Positions 35,133 through 44,205 of a stretch of 64,000 nt of DNA are shown in pieces (position 1 is the first letter of the stretch; every line of letters starts with the position of its first letter). The notes under the pieces are model-generated. The model was not told where the DNA came from. It made no database searches and saw only the letters and a list, made by a program, of their open reading frames with translations. Position numbers and translations under genes: made by a program. Location of the stretch: contig NZ_FQWD01000003.1 in the NCBI RefSeq assembly GCF_900129565.1, positions 1 to 64,000 on the forward strand, written 5' to 3'. Source of the stretch: Marisediminitalea aggregata. Lineage in GTDB: Bacteria > Pseudomonadota > Gammaproteobacteria > Enterobacterales > Alteromonadaceae.

Positions 35133-35975
35133 CAGGCTGGACGTATCCCAACGCCCACCACCGCGTTTCTGAACATCCGCGTAATACTGATCAACCAGCG
35201 CGGTGAGTGCCAGTGTAGATCCATTACGGCGCGCTTCTTCCAGCGCAATTGCCAGATCTTTGCGCATCCAGTCAACGGCAAAACCAAAGTCGTATTCACC
35301 GTTAATCATGGTATTCGCACGGTTTTCCATTTGCCACGATTGGGCCGCACCTTTACTGATTACATCGATGACCGCAGCACAATCCATATTTGCCTGTTGA
35401 CCAAAATGCAATGCTTCAGCCAACCCCTGAACAATGCCGGCGATGCAGATCTGGTTCATCATTTTGGCCAGCTGGCCACTGCCGTGCTCACCCAAAAGCT
35501 GACTGTGGCGAGCATAAGCATCCATAACCGGCTGTGCTTTCTCAAATGCACTTTGCTCACCACCGACCATGATGGTCAGTTGGCCGTTTTCTGCCCCCGC
35601 CTGTCCGCCTGATACCGGCGCATCGAGGAACGCGACCTGCTTTTCTGCACATGCGATTGCCAGTTCTCTGGCAAGTTGCGCCGACGCAGTGGTGTGATCA
35701 ACAAGCAAGGCGCCGGGTTTAGCCGTTTCCAACGCACCTTGCGAGCCAGTAATTACTGCGCGCACATCGTCATCGTTGCCGACGCAAACAAAAATAATAT
35801 CGGCGCCTGCTGCCGCTTCGGCTGGCGTTGCAGCCGTCTTGCCGCCATAAGTTTGCTGCCAGGCCTGCGCTTTCGCTGCCGTGCGATTATACACACTCAC
35901 CGAATGCCCGGCTTGTTGAAGGTGTCCGGCCATTGGATAGCCCATTACGCCCAGTCCAATAAAACTCACTTGCAT
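35109..35975 (-). CDS. beta-hydroxyacid dehydrogenase (3-hydroxyisobutyrate dehydrogenase family)
   Basis: This 288-residue protein has the NAD(P) motif GLGVMGYPMA, the substrate loop DAPVSGG, and the catalytic Lys in GSGQLAKMMNQ near residue 170. It resembles tartronate-semialdehyde or glyoxylate/succinic-semialdehyde reductases as much as MmsB. It is a lone gene, so its substrate is uncertain. AGGAC precedes the ATG. Its end overlaps the convergent REC-TPR gene by 24 nt, so transcription of one may disturb the other. Confidence 0.87.
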   Translation of the reverse strand: MQVSFIGLGVMGYPMAGHLQQAGHSVSVYNRTAAKAQAWQQTYGGKTAATPAEAAAGADIIFVCVGNDDDVRAVITGSQGALETAKPGALLVDHTTASAQLARELAIACAEKQVAFLDAPVSGGQAGAENGQLTIMVGGEQSAFEKAQPVMDAYARHSQLLGEHGSGQLAKMMNQICIAGIVQGLAEALHFGQQANMDCAAVIDVISKGAAQSWQMENRANTMINGEYDFGFAVDWMRKDLAIALEEARRNGSTLALTALVDQYYADVQKRGGGRWDTSSLLTRLAGA

Positions 35976-36125
35976 GTATTGAGGTCCTGTCTATGTAAAA
36001 CTGGACATAGTCTAGCACGGTATTGCGCTGGATCATTGCCGCTTGCTTTAATCTACTGGTATTGCCGGTAAGCGCCGATTACACTGATATTTATTCGTTA
36101 TTGCACTTACTCACGGAGGATTGGC

Positions 36126-37160
36126 ATGCAATCTACCCCTAATGTCGCCATGTTCAGTACCCAGGCCTACGATAAGACCTCGTTTGCCGCACACCCATTG
36201 CACGCAAACATTAAATTGAGCCACTTTGATATTCCACTGAACGCTAAAACGATCTCGTTATGCCAGGGTTTTGACACCGTTTGTGCGTTTGTAAACGACC
36301 AGCTTGACGAAGCAATCCTCACGCAATTACATGCGTCTGGGGTAAAGCACATTGCTATGCGATGTGCCGGCTATAACAATGTCGATATCGACTGTGCGAA
36401 GCAGTTGGGTATGGCGGTATCGCGAGTGCCAGCCTATTCGCCTGAAGCCGTAGCCGAACATGCTCTGGCGCTGATCATGACCCTCAATCGAAAAACACAC
36501 AAGGCGTACAACCGCGTGCGCGACGGAAATTTTGATTTAAATGGTTTGCTCGGTTTCACCCTGCATGACAAAACCGTGGGCGTGGTAGGCACCGGTCATA
36601 TTGGGGCTGCATTAGTGAGATTGCTTTCTGGCTTTGGTTGCCGAATCCTATGCTATGACCCCTACCCCAATGATGGCTTAAAGGCACTGGGGGCAGAATA
36701 TACGGATTTGTCAACGTTATTGAGCACCAGTCATATTATTAGCCTGCATTGTCCACTTAATGAAGACAGTCACCACCTTATCAATCAACAAACCCTTGAA
36801 AGCATGCGAGATGGCGTAATGCTGATTAATACGTCTCGCGGCGGTTTGATCGACAGCAGAGCAGTAATAAACGCGCTGAAGACACACAAACTCGGTTACC
36901 TGGGCCTGGATGTCTACGAAATGGAATCCGAGCTGTTTTTCCGGGATCACTCCAGTGAAATTATTCAGGATGACGTTTTCGAGCGGCTAGCGACGTTTCA
37001 CAATGTGTTAATTACTGGCCATCAGGGCTTTTTTACGGTTGAAGCATTGGGCCAGATCGCGGAAGTCACGCTGGAAAATATGATTGGATTTAGCAACGGG
37101 TTCAAACAACCTTTTGCAAACGAGGCCGCAACAGAAACGCGCTTTTTAATTATCCCCTGA
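36126..37160 (+). CDS. ldhA: D-lactate dehydrogenase / 2-hydroxyacid dehydrogenase
   Basis: This 344-residue NAD-dependent D-2-hydroxyacid dehydrogenase has GTGHIGAAL as nucleotide-binding motif near residue 155. The catalytic Arg is in NTSRGGLID, the Glu in YEMESELFF and the His in ITGHQGFFT. The last two motifs match fermentative D-lactate dehydrogenase LdhA best. It reduces pyruvate to D-lactate. GGAGG lies 5-6 nt before the ATG. It is convergent with cmoM, with 5 nt between the stops and a short stem (37156-37170) spanning both. Confidence 0.88.
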   Translation: MQSTPNVAMFSTQAYDKTSFAAHPLHANIKLSHFDIPLNAKTISLCQGFDTVCAFVNDQLDEAILTQLHASGVKHIAMRCAGYNNVDIDCAKQLGMAVSRVPAYSPEAVAEHALALIMTLNRKTHKAYNRVRDGNFDLNGLLGFTLHDKTVGVVGTGHIGAALVRLLSGFGCRILCYDPYPNDGLKALGAEYTDLSTLLSTSHIISLHCPLNEDSHHLINQQTLESMRDGVMLINTSRGGLIDSRAVINALKTHKLGYLGLDVYEMESELFFRDHSSEIIQDDVFERLATFHNVLITGHQGFFTVEALGQIAEVTLENMIGFSNGFKQPFANEAATETRFLIIP

Positions 37161-37165
37161 CTTCA

Positions 37166-37897
37166 TCAGGTCACACGTAGCCACAAGTGAAAGTATTTGC
37201 CAAGCCATTTGAACGGCGCCTGTTGATTGTACTGACGCTCTAAAGCCAGCAGCGACTCATAGTCCTCGCTGGCTTTTTTCGGGTCGCGTAAATAGTCATG
37301 AAAGCATCGGATACCGCGAGATGCTGCAATCTCAAAGCCCAGCTCTTCAACCCATTCGGTGACTTGTGCAACAGACAAAGGTTGCTTAGGGTTCAGCCTG
37401 ACTTGCTTTTTGACTTTCATACCGCGAGCAATGTAGTCAAAGTTGCCGTAAACCGCATTGCCAAACAACGCCGCGTCTCTGTTAAAAAACGTTAAGCTTA
37501 ACCAACTTCCACGGCGCATATTTTTCGCCATATGGGCCAATGCTTCTTTGGGATCGGCGAGCCACTCAAGGACCGCGTGGCACAACACAATGTCGAAGTC
37601 TGCTAAATTTGCAACGCTCTGCAAATCTGCCTGATAAGTCACCACTGACGGAGGTACCTCGGCCATAGACAAAATATCAGCAGAAATATCAGTAAGGGTA
37701 AGTGTATGACCTTTATTTGCCAGGTAAGACGACATAACACCTGTACCGCCCCCCAGCTCGATAATATTCAGTTTGCCCGCCGGTAATAGTTCATCCAGCG
37801 CGTCACAGAGCAACTGATGCCGTAATGCGCCCTTGCTTGTGCCGTAGATATTTTTAGCAAATTTCCCGGCGATGCCATCAAATGACTGATCCTGCAC
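37166..37897 (-). CDS. cmoM: tRNA 5-carboxymethoxyuridine methyltransferase CmoM (SmtA)
   Basis: This 243-residue class I methyltransferase has the SAM motif ELGGGTG near residues 45-51. The N-terminal FDGIAGKFAKNIYGTSKG and the later HAVLEWLADP and CFHDYLRD are characteristic of CmoM. It methylates cmo5U34 to the methyl ester in some tRNAs. TrhO, encoded at 8438-9427, makes the ho5U precursor of the same modification. It lies 8 nt after the NIF3-family gene on the same strand. Confidence 0.92.
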   Translation of the reverse strand: MQDQSFDGIAGKFAKNIYGTSKGALRHQLLCDALDELLPAGKLNIIELGGGTGVMSSYLANKGHTLTLTDISADILSMAEVPPSVVTYQADLQSVANLADFDIVLCHAVLEWLADPKEALAHMAKNMRRGSWLSLTFFNRDAALFGNAVYGNFDYIARGMKVKKQVRLNPKQPLSVAQVTEWVEELGFEIAASRGIRCFHDYLRDPKKASEDYESLLALERQYNQQAPFKWLGKYFHLWLRVT

Positions 37898-37905
37898 GAG
37901 TTGTC

Positions 37906-38661
37906 CTACGCCGGGTTGTCGATATCAATGAAATCGACTGACAAACCGAATTCATTCGCCAGATGTTCACCGACCGCTTTTACGCCGTAGCGCTCAGTAG
38001 CATGATGCCCGGCAGCAATAAAACCAATATTCATTTCCCGGGCAATATGGATGGTTTGTTCAGACACTTCCCCGGTAATGAAAACCTCTGCGCCCGCTGT
38101 TGCAGCCTGCTCGATGAAGCTCTGGCCACCGCCAGTGCACCAGGCTACCCGCGTTACTGCGTCTTGCTGTGCCGACTCAGTTGCAACACACGGCCTGCCG
38201 AGCGCGCGCTCAATGGTTATCACCAGATCAGTAAACGTTGTGTCTACACTGCCCTGCATGACTACCCCTTCCGGCGCAATCCCGTTGACTGCTGTGATAT
38301 CACTGCAGCCCATTAGCGCACCTAATTGGGCGTTGTTACCCCATACCGGATGCACATCGATTGGCAGATGATAGGCAATTAAATTAATATTGTGCTGAAT
38401 AAGACTGCCAAGCCGGCGTCGCTTCATGCCAGTCACCGTTGGCTCTTCCCCTTTCCAGAAGTACCCATGATGAACCAGCAAGGTATCGGCCCCTTTTTCA
38501 ATCGCAGCATCGATTAATCGCTGTGATGCTGTCACGCCCGTGACAATATGCTGTATTGTATCGCTGCCTTCCACTTGCAATCCATTGGGGCAGTAATCCT
38601 TGATGGCGGCAACGTTTAATTCCTGATTAAGATAACTGAGTAGCTGTTGACGTTGAATCAC
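37906..38661 (-). CDS. NIF3/YbgI-family dinuclear metal-centre protein
   Basis: This 251-residue protein belongs to the NIF3 family (YbgI, GTP cyclohydrolase I type 2 homologue). It has metal-binding His residues in LVHHGYFWKGEEP near residue 65 and AGHHATERYG near 218, and a central CTGGGQSF loop. Members form hexameric rings with two metals per subunit; the reaction is not settled. It starts with GTG directly after the stop of the TetR gene (no gap), indicating translational coupling. Confidence 0.9.
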   Translation of the reverse strand: MIQRQQLLSYLNQELNVAAIKDYCPNGLQVEGSDTIQHIVTGVTASQRLIDAAIEKGADTLLVHHGYFWKGEEPTVTGMKRRRLGSLIQHNINLIAYHLPIDVHPVWGNNAQLGALMGCSDITAVNGIAPEGVVMQGSVDTTFTDLVITIERALGRPCVATESAQQDAVTRVAWCTGGGQSFIEQAATAGAEVFITGEVSEQTIHIAREMNIGFIAAGHHATERYGVKAVGEHLANEFGLSVDFIDIDNPA

Positions 38662-39303
38662 TTATAACTCCCGGGCATACCCTTCCGCACTGATCCCTTG
38701 CGCCACAAACGGCACCAGGTGCGCGATAACATCCTGAATTTCAATATCCTGCTGATAATCAGCTTTGGCAATGTCCTTCAACGCCTGACTTGACGCCATT
38801 GAAAACACGAAACTCCCAATAGCAAAGTGCAACCGCCAGAATAACTCATCTGCCGGAATAGCTGGTAAAGCTATTCGCAACATACTGAGCAAACCTTCAA
38901 TGGTTTCGCCATAATTGCCCAGAATGAATTTGCGTAAGTGCCCCTGAGATTCGGTGTAACCTTTGCCAAGTAACTGCACGAAAATCTCGGTGCCATTAGG
39001 TTGAACTGCATTCAGGTGTAACAAGGGTAACGCTAGTCCCTGAAGCAACTGGTCTACCCCTTTTCGTCCCTGCGACGGAATGAGCGTTTCCAGCATGTCA
39101 TCAACTTGCGGCATTAACACATCGAAATAGCGTTTAAGCACCGCTTGAATCAGGTTTTTCTTGCTACCAAAATGGTAATTCACCGAGGCCAGGTTAACGT
39201 TCGCCTTCGAGGTGATTTCACGCATAGACGTCTGACCGTAGCCTTGTTCTGCGAACAAGGCCTCTGCAGCATCGATGATCCGCGCTTTGGTTTGCTTACT
39301 CAT
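38662..39303 (-). CDS. psrA: TetR-family regulator, PsrA-like (fatty acid catabolism)
   Basis: This 213-residue protein has an N-terminal TetR helix-turn-helix (residues 8-55: LFAEQGYGQTSMREITSKA, VNYHFGSKKNLIQAVL). The match to PsrA of Pseudomonas and Shewanella extends beyond the DNA-binding domain, for example SQGHLRKF and LFWRLHFAIGSFVFSM. PsrA represses fatty-acid oxidation genes and is released by long-chain acyl-CoA. It is placed between sohB (3 nt) and the NIF3-family gene (0 nt) on one strand, so the four genes sohB-psrA-nif3-cmoM may form a unit. Confidence 0.82.
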   Translation of the reverse strand: MSKQTKARIIDAAEALFAEQGYGQTSMREITSKANVNLASVNYHFGSKKNLIQAVLKRYFDVLMPQVDDMLETLIPSQGRKGVDQLLQGLALPLLHLNAVQPNGTEIFVQLLGKGYTESQGHLRKFILGNYGETIEGLLSMLRIALPAIPADELFWRLHFAIGSFVFSMASSQALKDIAKADYQQDIEIQDVIAHLVPFVAQGISAEGYAREL

Positions 39304-39306
39304 GAA

Positions 39307-40347
39307 TTACCGCTTGAACCACTCAGGTAAAGTATTAACAACACGCATAAGGGCCCGCTCTGTGCCTTGCGCGAACGACATACCGAGTTTTTCGGCTACG
39401 TTTTTCTTCACAGCGTATTTCACTGCGTAAATATCACGCTCAGGAAAGACACTCATGATGTAGTCGTCAGATGTACCAATTTGGTCAATCAGTCCGAGCT
39501 CTAGTGCCTGTGAGCCATACCAGTACTCACCAGTAGCCACTTTCGCGATATCCAGTGAAGTACGATTCTCACTTACCCAGCTTTTAAACATGACGTGCAC
39601 AGCTTCCAGTTCCTGCTGAAACTTTTCACGGCCCTCATCGGTGTTTTCGCCAAACACTGTCAGCGTTCGCTTAAACTCACCAGCGGTATGCTGCTCAAAT
39701 TCAATGTCGTTTTTCTTAAGTAATTTGTGGAAATTTGGCAATTGCGCTAGCACGCCGATAGAACCGATAATAGCGAACTGGCTGGCTAGCAGCTTATCGG
39801 CAACACAGGCCATCATATAACCTCCGCTAGCAGCAACTTTATCTACCGATACGGTAAGTTTGAGACCTTTGTCTTTAATACGCTGTAACTGCGCTGCCGC
39901 CAGTCCGTAGCCATGCACCACGCCGCCGCCGCTTTCAATTTTTACCAGTACTTCATCTTGTTTTTCGGCAATGCACAACACAGCCGTGACTTCTTCACGC
40001 AGACGATCCACTTCATGGGCATCCATAGACCCTTTGAAGTCGATAACGAACAGTCGGCCTGACTCGTTTTCTTTGGCAGTTTTTTCCTGCTTTTGTTCTT
40101 TCTTCTGTGCTTTAGCAAGCTTTTTCAGGCTGGCTTTATCGAGAATAACCTGGCGCGCGTAATCGGTGATGTCCTTGAGCTGATCGGAAATGGACGTGAT
40201 TTCTAAATGGCCTTTCCCTTGTTTTTGCTTAGCCGCAATACCGGCGATGGCAGCCAACACTAATACAATGGCAGCGACCAGCGTTACCGCTTTCGCTAAA
40301 AATAGTCCGTAGTCGTATAAAAATTCCACAAATGCCTCTGTTTTCAT
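39307..40347 (-). CDS. sohB: SohB, inner-membrane signal-peptide-peptidase-like protease
   Basis: This 346-residue protein has an N-terminal membrane helix (about residues 10-38), a charged linker, and an S49 peptidase domain with Ser in VAASGGYMMA near residue 190 and the catalytic Lys about 50 residues later. The length is close to E. coli SohB (349). It probably degrades signal peptides or misfolded membrane proteins on the periplasmic side. ATG at 40347 is chosen over the longer frame because it matches the family N-terminus. It leads the sohB-psrA-nif3-cmoM run. Confidence 0.92.
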   Translation of the reverse strand: MKTEAFVEFLYDYGLFLAKAVTLVAAIVLVLAAIAGIAAKQKQGKGHLEITSISDQLKDITDYARQVILDKASLKKLAKAQKKEQKQEKTAKENESGRLFVIDFKGSMDAHEVDRLREEVTAVLCIAEKQDEVLVKIESGGGVVHGYGLAAAQLQRIKDKGLKLTVSVDKVAASGGYMMACVADKLLASQFAIIGSIGVLAQLPNFHKLLKKNDIEFEQHTAGEFKRTLTVFGENTDEGREKFQQELEAVHVMFKSWVSENRTSLDIAKVATGEYWYGSQALELGLIDQIGTSDDYIMSVFPERDIYAVKYAVKKNVAEKLGMSFAQGTERALMRVVNTLPEWFKR

Positions 40348-40423
40348 TCTTTTGCGTGAGCTTATCAGGCAAATAATACCAGTGATTAGACACACTGACG
40401 ACATTGGGCGACACAAAAAAATA

Positions 40424-40443
40424 AGGCCAGCATTTGCTGGCCT
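40424..40443 (-). terminator. intrinsic terminator of the VolA-like lipase gene
   Basis: An 8-bp stem, AGGCCAGC with GCTGGCCT, encloses a 4-nt loop. Read on the minus strand it is followed by TATTTTTTT, and it starts 24 nt after the lipase stop codon. Confidence 0.85.
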
Positions 40444-40466
40444 CATTGCATAGTTACAAATTGTGC

Positions 40467-43040
40467 TTAGTTGGCAATAACAGAAGTATCAGTAACCGGA
40501 ATCGCCATGGCTTCAGATTTGATAAAACCTGACACCTGCAACTGCATTTCACGAGTTACCGCTGCACTTGCTGCCGGGCTCAGGCTCGACGCATGTGCAC
40601 CGTTGTTGAAACGCACCTGACCACTTACTGTGCCCGTTTCAGAAGAAACAGTAGACGTAACCTGGTCTAACCCTATCATCGCAGCCATTGGGTTCTGGCC
40701 AGATAATGGCAGAGAAGTGACCACAGGGTTTACCTGGTCAGGCAGGTTGTCACCGCCGTCACCCACTACTGTCATAAAGTGAACTGGCGTATTGCTGCCT
40801 AACAGTTCAGCATAGGCAGTTGGGTCACCAGCATCCAAAATGGTTTGCGCAGCAAAACCAAACTCAGCAAACACGCTGTTGATCTCTGCCAATTGCTCAT
40901 CGTTTAAGGCAGCAAAGAAGTTAGTTGCTGCCTCACGCAGTTGCGCTTCAGTTGGGTTCTCACCGTAGTATGACGCTACAAAAGTCTGGAACTCTTCAGA
41001 TGTTTGCAACATCAGAAGTGCTTTGATCAGCGGGCCAAAGTCAGGCGACTCAAGTAAGAAATTACCAATACCACTGGCTGGAGACTCTAATGATGCAGCT
41101 TTAATTGCAAACATACCGTCCAGCGCAGCGTTACCCAGCGTGCTATTTGCCAGTGCCGAGAAATTCGCGCCGGTAATCGCACCCAATGAAACGCCCATCA
41201 TTGACACGTTAGTCGTGTCGATATCGACGTTGCCGGTAGTCGACATATCGACAATAGCATTGATACCTAAACGCAGACCTAACAGGTCGGCAACACTTTG
41301 GCGCAGGTTATCACGCGCGGTTGGCAACGATGCCAGGTTCATGTAATGCGTAGGCGAAACAGTGCTGGCATTGATGTCGTCAGTACCGTCCATGTCAAGG
41401 TCGAAACCACGGCTGCCATGCAGCGGATGGTCAATCGCGATAGTCGCTACGCCGTGCAATGATAACGTACCGCTGATGGCCATCATCTGTTCTTTAGTAC
41501 CAGTGATACCGTGTACCAGAATAGCAAGTGGCCACCCTGCTTCAGGCTTGGAGATAGGATATCCCAGCGCCGTTGCAACAACAGGATCAGGCACTGTAAC
41601 CTGCACTTCGAGGCTGTTATCTGCAACCGTAGCTTGCGGAATCGGACTAAAACGGGTCAGATTGCGTTTACTATCAATCATTTCGCCATTCACACGTAAG
41701 TCAGCCAAACCAACACTGCTACACAGTGTGTAGTTAGGACCTGGAGTCGCAACTGCTTTTACTTCGTCAGATAAGCCAGCTAACACAATGCCGCTGTCAC
41801 ACGCTGCATGCCAGAAGTCATTTACCGGTGCCATTGGGTTTGTCATTGAAGGCACACCCAGGTAGTAAGGCAGACTGATAGTACCGCTGTAGCGCTCTGC
41901 GGCACAGAATGCACCAACTTGCGGAAGAATGTTCGAAGACAGACCCACAGCAACAGAGTTCATTGCTCCCCAGTAAGCGCTGAGCTGACCAGAAGCGGTG
42001 CCTAACAGACCATCACAGGTTTGCAGTAATGAAAAATCAGTTGCATCGATAGCCGCTTGCACCTGAGCAGACTGACCTGATTTAGCCAGTTCTACTGCAC
42101 CAGCAAGCGTAGTATCACTTACAAGATTTAATGCTTCCATCGCGTTGTCAGGACCCATTGCATCCTGAACCACGATAACAGGTAACGCCTGGCCAACGGT
42201 TGAAGGATCCGTTTGCAACGCCGCGACAACAGGCGCAACCAGTAATTGTTTCACTGTTCCCAGCACGTCAGTGGTTGACTGTGTGGTGAATGCAGACACA
42301 TAGGTAATTTCGTCACGCTCGAAGCCTGCGCTTAGCAGCGGATTGACATAAGAGTTAACAATAGTTTGAAGTTGAAGCTGAGACTCTGTCGCCAATGGTT
42401 TGGTATTGATATCCTGACGAACCAAATCCCAGGTGGTAGACCCCTGAACAGATTTGCCGGACGAGTCTTTCAAACCCGTTGTCATCACCAGCATATGACC
42501 TGTCGCTGGCTTTAATGGTTTCAAAGGAACAACACTGATTGTGCTGTCATCCACCAACGACAGCACAAAATCAACACCATAGGTAAGTTGATCGCCCAAC
42601 TTACAGCCTGATGATGGAATGGCTGACGCTGCACAATCAGGATCGCTTTGGTCCAAACCTAAGACAGCTTCAAACAAATGTACACCCGCTGATAGCGACG
42701 ACGGATCAAGAGATTCGCCGGGTGCCATATCGACACTGATAGTGAAAGGGTGCTGAATTGACCAGCCATCCAGCACATTGAGCGCCGCTTGCGGGTCACC
42801 AAAATCTGTTGGATCGGCTACCGGAATGTTAAGCGTGTAATCGAAGAAACCGTCGTCACCAGGGAGCATGAGAAGGTCATTTGGCACATTCAGGTTGCCG
42901 TTGGCCGGGTCAAATACAACGCGAGAAAAGGGGGTAACTTCATCTGTACTACTATTGATGTCATCAATTGACTTTCCACCGCCGCAGCCCGTTAACCCCA
43001 GTGCCAAGGCCACACTGGTGCTAAGAATTAGTTTTTTCAT
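40467..43040 (-). CDS. volA: VolA / Pla-1-Cef family surface lipoprotein lipase
   Basis: This 857-residue lipoprotein has a signal peptide with lipobox LTGC and a following GGGKS. The N-terminal half has VVFDPANGNLNVPNDLL, common to bacterial virulence lipases of the VolA / Pla-1 / Cef group. The C-terminal half is an alpha/beta hydrolase with the nucleophile Ser618 in GVSLG and an upstream LVHGITG oxyanion loop. VolA of Vibrio cholerae is a surface-exposed lysophospholipase that frees fatty acids for uptake. The fatty-acid regulator PsrA is encoded two genes downstream. The gene stands alone with its own terminator. Confidence 0.85.
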   Translation of the reverse strand: MKKLILSTSVALALGLTGCGGGKSIDDINSSTDEVTPFSRVVFDPANGNLNVPNDLLMLPGDDGFFDYTLNIPVADPTDFGDPQAALNVLDGWSIQHPFTISVDMAPGESLDPSSLSAGVHLFEAVLGLDQSDPDCAASAIPSSGCKLGDQLTYGVDFVLSLVDDSTISVVPLKPLKPATGHMLVMTTGLKDSSGKSVQGSTTWDLVRQDINTKPLATESQLQLQTIVNSYVNPLLSAGFERDEITYVSAFTTQSTTDVLGTVKQLLVAPVVAALQTDPSTVGQALPVIVVQDAMGPDNAMEALNLVSDTTLAGAVELAKSGQSAQVQAAIDATDFSLLQTCDGLLGTASGQLSAYWGAMNSVAVGLSSNILPQVGAFCAAERYSGTISLPYYLGVPSMTNPMAPVNDFWHAACDSGIVLAGLSDEVKAVATPGPNYTLCSSVGLADLRVNGEMIDSKRNLTRFSPIPQATVADNSLEVQVTVPDPVVATALGYPISKPEAGWPLAILVHGITGTKEQMMAISGTLSLHGVATIAIDHPLHGSRGFDLDMDGTDDINASTVSPTHYMNLASLPTARDNLRQSVADLLGLRLGINAIVDMSTTGNVDIDTTNVSMMGVSLGAITGANFSALANSTLGNAALDGMFAIKAASLESPASGIGNFLLESPDFGPLIKALLMLQTSEEFQTFVASYYGENPTEAQLREAATNFFAALNDEQLAEINSVFAEFGFAAQTILDAGDPTAYAELLGSNTPVHFMTVVGDGGDNLPDQVNPVVTSLPLSGQNPMAAMIGLDQVTSTVSSETGTVSGQVRFNNGAHASSLSPAASAAVTREMQLQVSGFIKSEAMAIPVTDTSVIAN

Positions 43041-43385
43041 TATTTCTCCCTACAAAACGGATTATTGTTATCCTGGCTTATGCGTGTCTGACTTTACTAC
43101 TAAGGCCTAATACCTTGATCATAGTCTAAAAATCGAACATGTACGACCAGTTGTTATTGACCATATTATTTTCTTTATCGAAATTTTGCAAAATTTTGTT
43201 AACTTTTTGTAAGGCAATATTCTACCTGACTGATTTTGCGAGCATTTTAAGGATTCTGCAAAACAACTCAACAAGAATAGGTTTACTTGATTCAGGATAT
43301 TTGTATTATCACTGCCCATTATCTATTCCTAATTAGGGCAAGCTCGCATATCGCCCTCAAGCAAGTTTAGCAGGTATCTAAATTA
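43041..43385. other. 345-bp AT-rich gap between the divergent lipase and yciK genes
   Basis: No gene is supported here; the short open frames lack ribosome sites. The gap holds the two divergent promoters, which I cannot place exactly. It also has a 16-bp perfect palindrome AAATTTTGCAAAATTT at 43181-43196, which may be an operator, and several TTTTGTTA / TTTTTGTAA runs next to it. Confidence 0.5.
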
Positions 43386-44129
43386 ATGAACGATTATCAC
43401 GCCCCACACGATCTTCTTAAACAAAAAGTTATCCTCATTACAGGAGCCGGTGACGGCATTGGCAAGCAAGCCGCTCTCACCTTCGCATCTCATGGCGCAA
43501 CGTGTATTTTGTTAGGCAGAACGGTAAGTAAACTCGAAGCTGTATACGATGAGATAGTCACAAACGGTGATGCAGAACCTGCTATTGTGCCGTTGGATTT
43601 ACAAGGCGCGATGCCGGACCATTATAAAGGCATGGCTGATACCATTAGTGAACAGTTTGGTAAACTTGATGGTGTGCTAGTAAACGCGGGTGCCTTGGGC
43701 CACTTAAGTCGATTTGTCGATATTTCGCCTGAAGAGTGGCAGAAAGTCATGCAGGTAAACCTCAACAGCAGTGTTTATTTACTACAGGCGCTACTGCCCG
43801 TTCTGGCAAAAGCAGAGCAAGCTTCTGTTGTGTTAACCAGCTCATCGGTTGGCAGAAAAGGCCGGGCCTTCTGGGGTACCTACTCTGTGTCTAAATTTGC
43901 CACCGAAGGTATGATGGAAGTACTGGCTGACGAGTATAAAAACAGCAACATCCGTTTCAATTGCATCAACCCTGGCGCAACCCGCACGGCTATGCGAGCA
44001 TCGGCGTTCCCGGCAGAACAACCAGACACCCTGAAAACGCCCGCTGAGATTATGCCGCTATACCTTTATCTGATGGGTAACGATAGTGTAGAGATAAACG
44101 GCCAGTCTCTGGACTGTCAGCCTAAATAA
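43386..44129 (+). CDS. yciK: YciK-family short-chain oxidoreductase
   Basis: This 247-residue SDR has the NAD(P) motif TGAGDGIG near residue 20, NAG near residue 95, a Ser in TSSSVG near 155 and YSVSK near 168 (catalytic Tyr and Lys). Agreement with E. coli YciK runs through the whole protein, including KFATEGMMEVLADEY, NPGATRTAMRASAFP and the TPAEIMPLYLYLMG end. The physiological substrate is unknown. It is convergent with glnS, with a shared terminator between them. Confidence 0.92.
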   Translation: MNDYHAPHDLLKQKVILITGAGDGIGKQAALTFASHGATCILLGRTVSKLEAVYDEIVTNGDAEPAIVPLDLQGAMPDHYKGMADTISEQFGKLDGVLVNAGALGHLSRFVDISPEEWQKVMQVNLNSSVYLLQALLPVLAKAEQASVVLTSSSVGRKGRAFWGTYSVSKFATEGMMEVLADEYKNSNIRFNCINPGATRTAMRASAFPAEQPDTLKTPAEIMPLYLYLMGNDSVEINGQSLDCQPK

Positions 44130-44157
44130 GCCTTTTTGACTACTCGTTGAATACAAT

Positions 44158-44179
44158 AAAGCCACCTCTCGGTGGCTTT
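44158..44179. terminator. bidirectional terminator between yciK and glnS
   Basis: A stem AAAGCCACC with GGTGGCTTT encloses a loop of about 4 nt, followed by ACTTTTATTT on the plus strand and by ATTGTATT on the minus strand. Confidence 0.8.
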
Positions 44180-44205
44180 ACTTTTATTTGCTAATATTTA
44201 ATGAC

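Noticed and set aside
37156..37170. Small stem covering the two stops of ldhA and cmoM as a terminator
   Set aside because: The stem is only 5 bp with no T-run, so it is too weak to call.
43119..43319. Small minus-strand frame in the same gap
   Set aside because: It has no ribosome site, and the overlapping open frame on the other strand reflects low GC rather than coding.
43139..43336. Small plus-strand frame in the lipase-yciK gap
   Set aside because: It has no ribosome site, is strongly AT-biased and overlaps the palindrome. It does not look coding.
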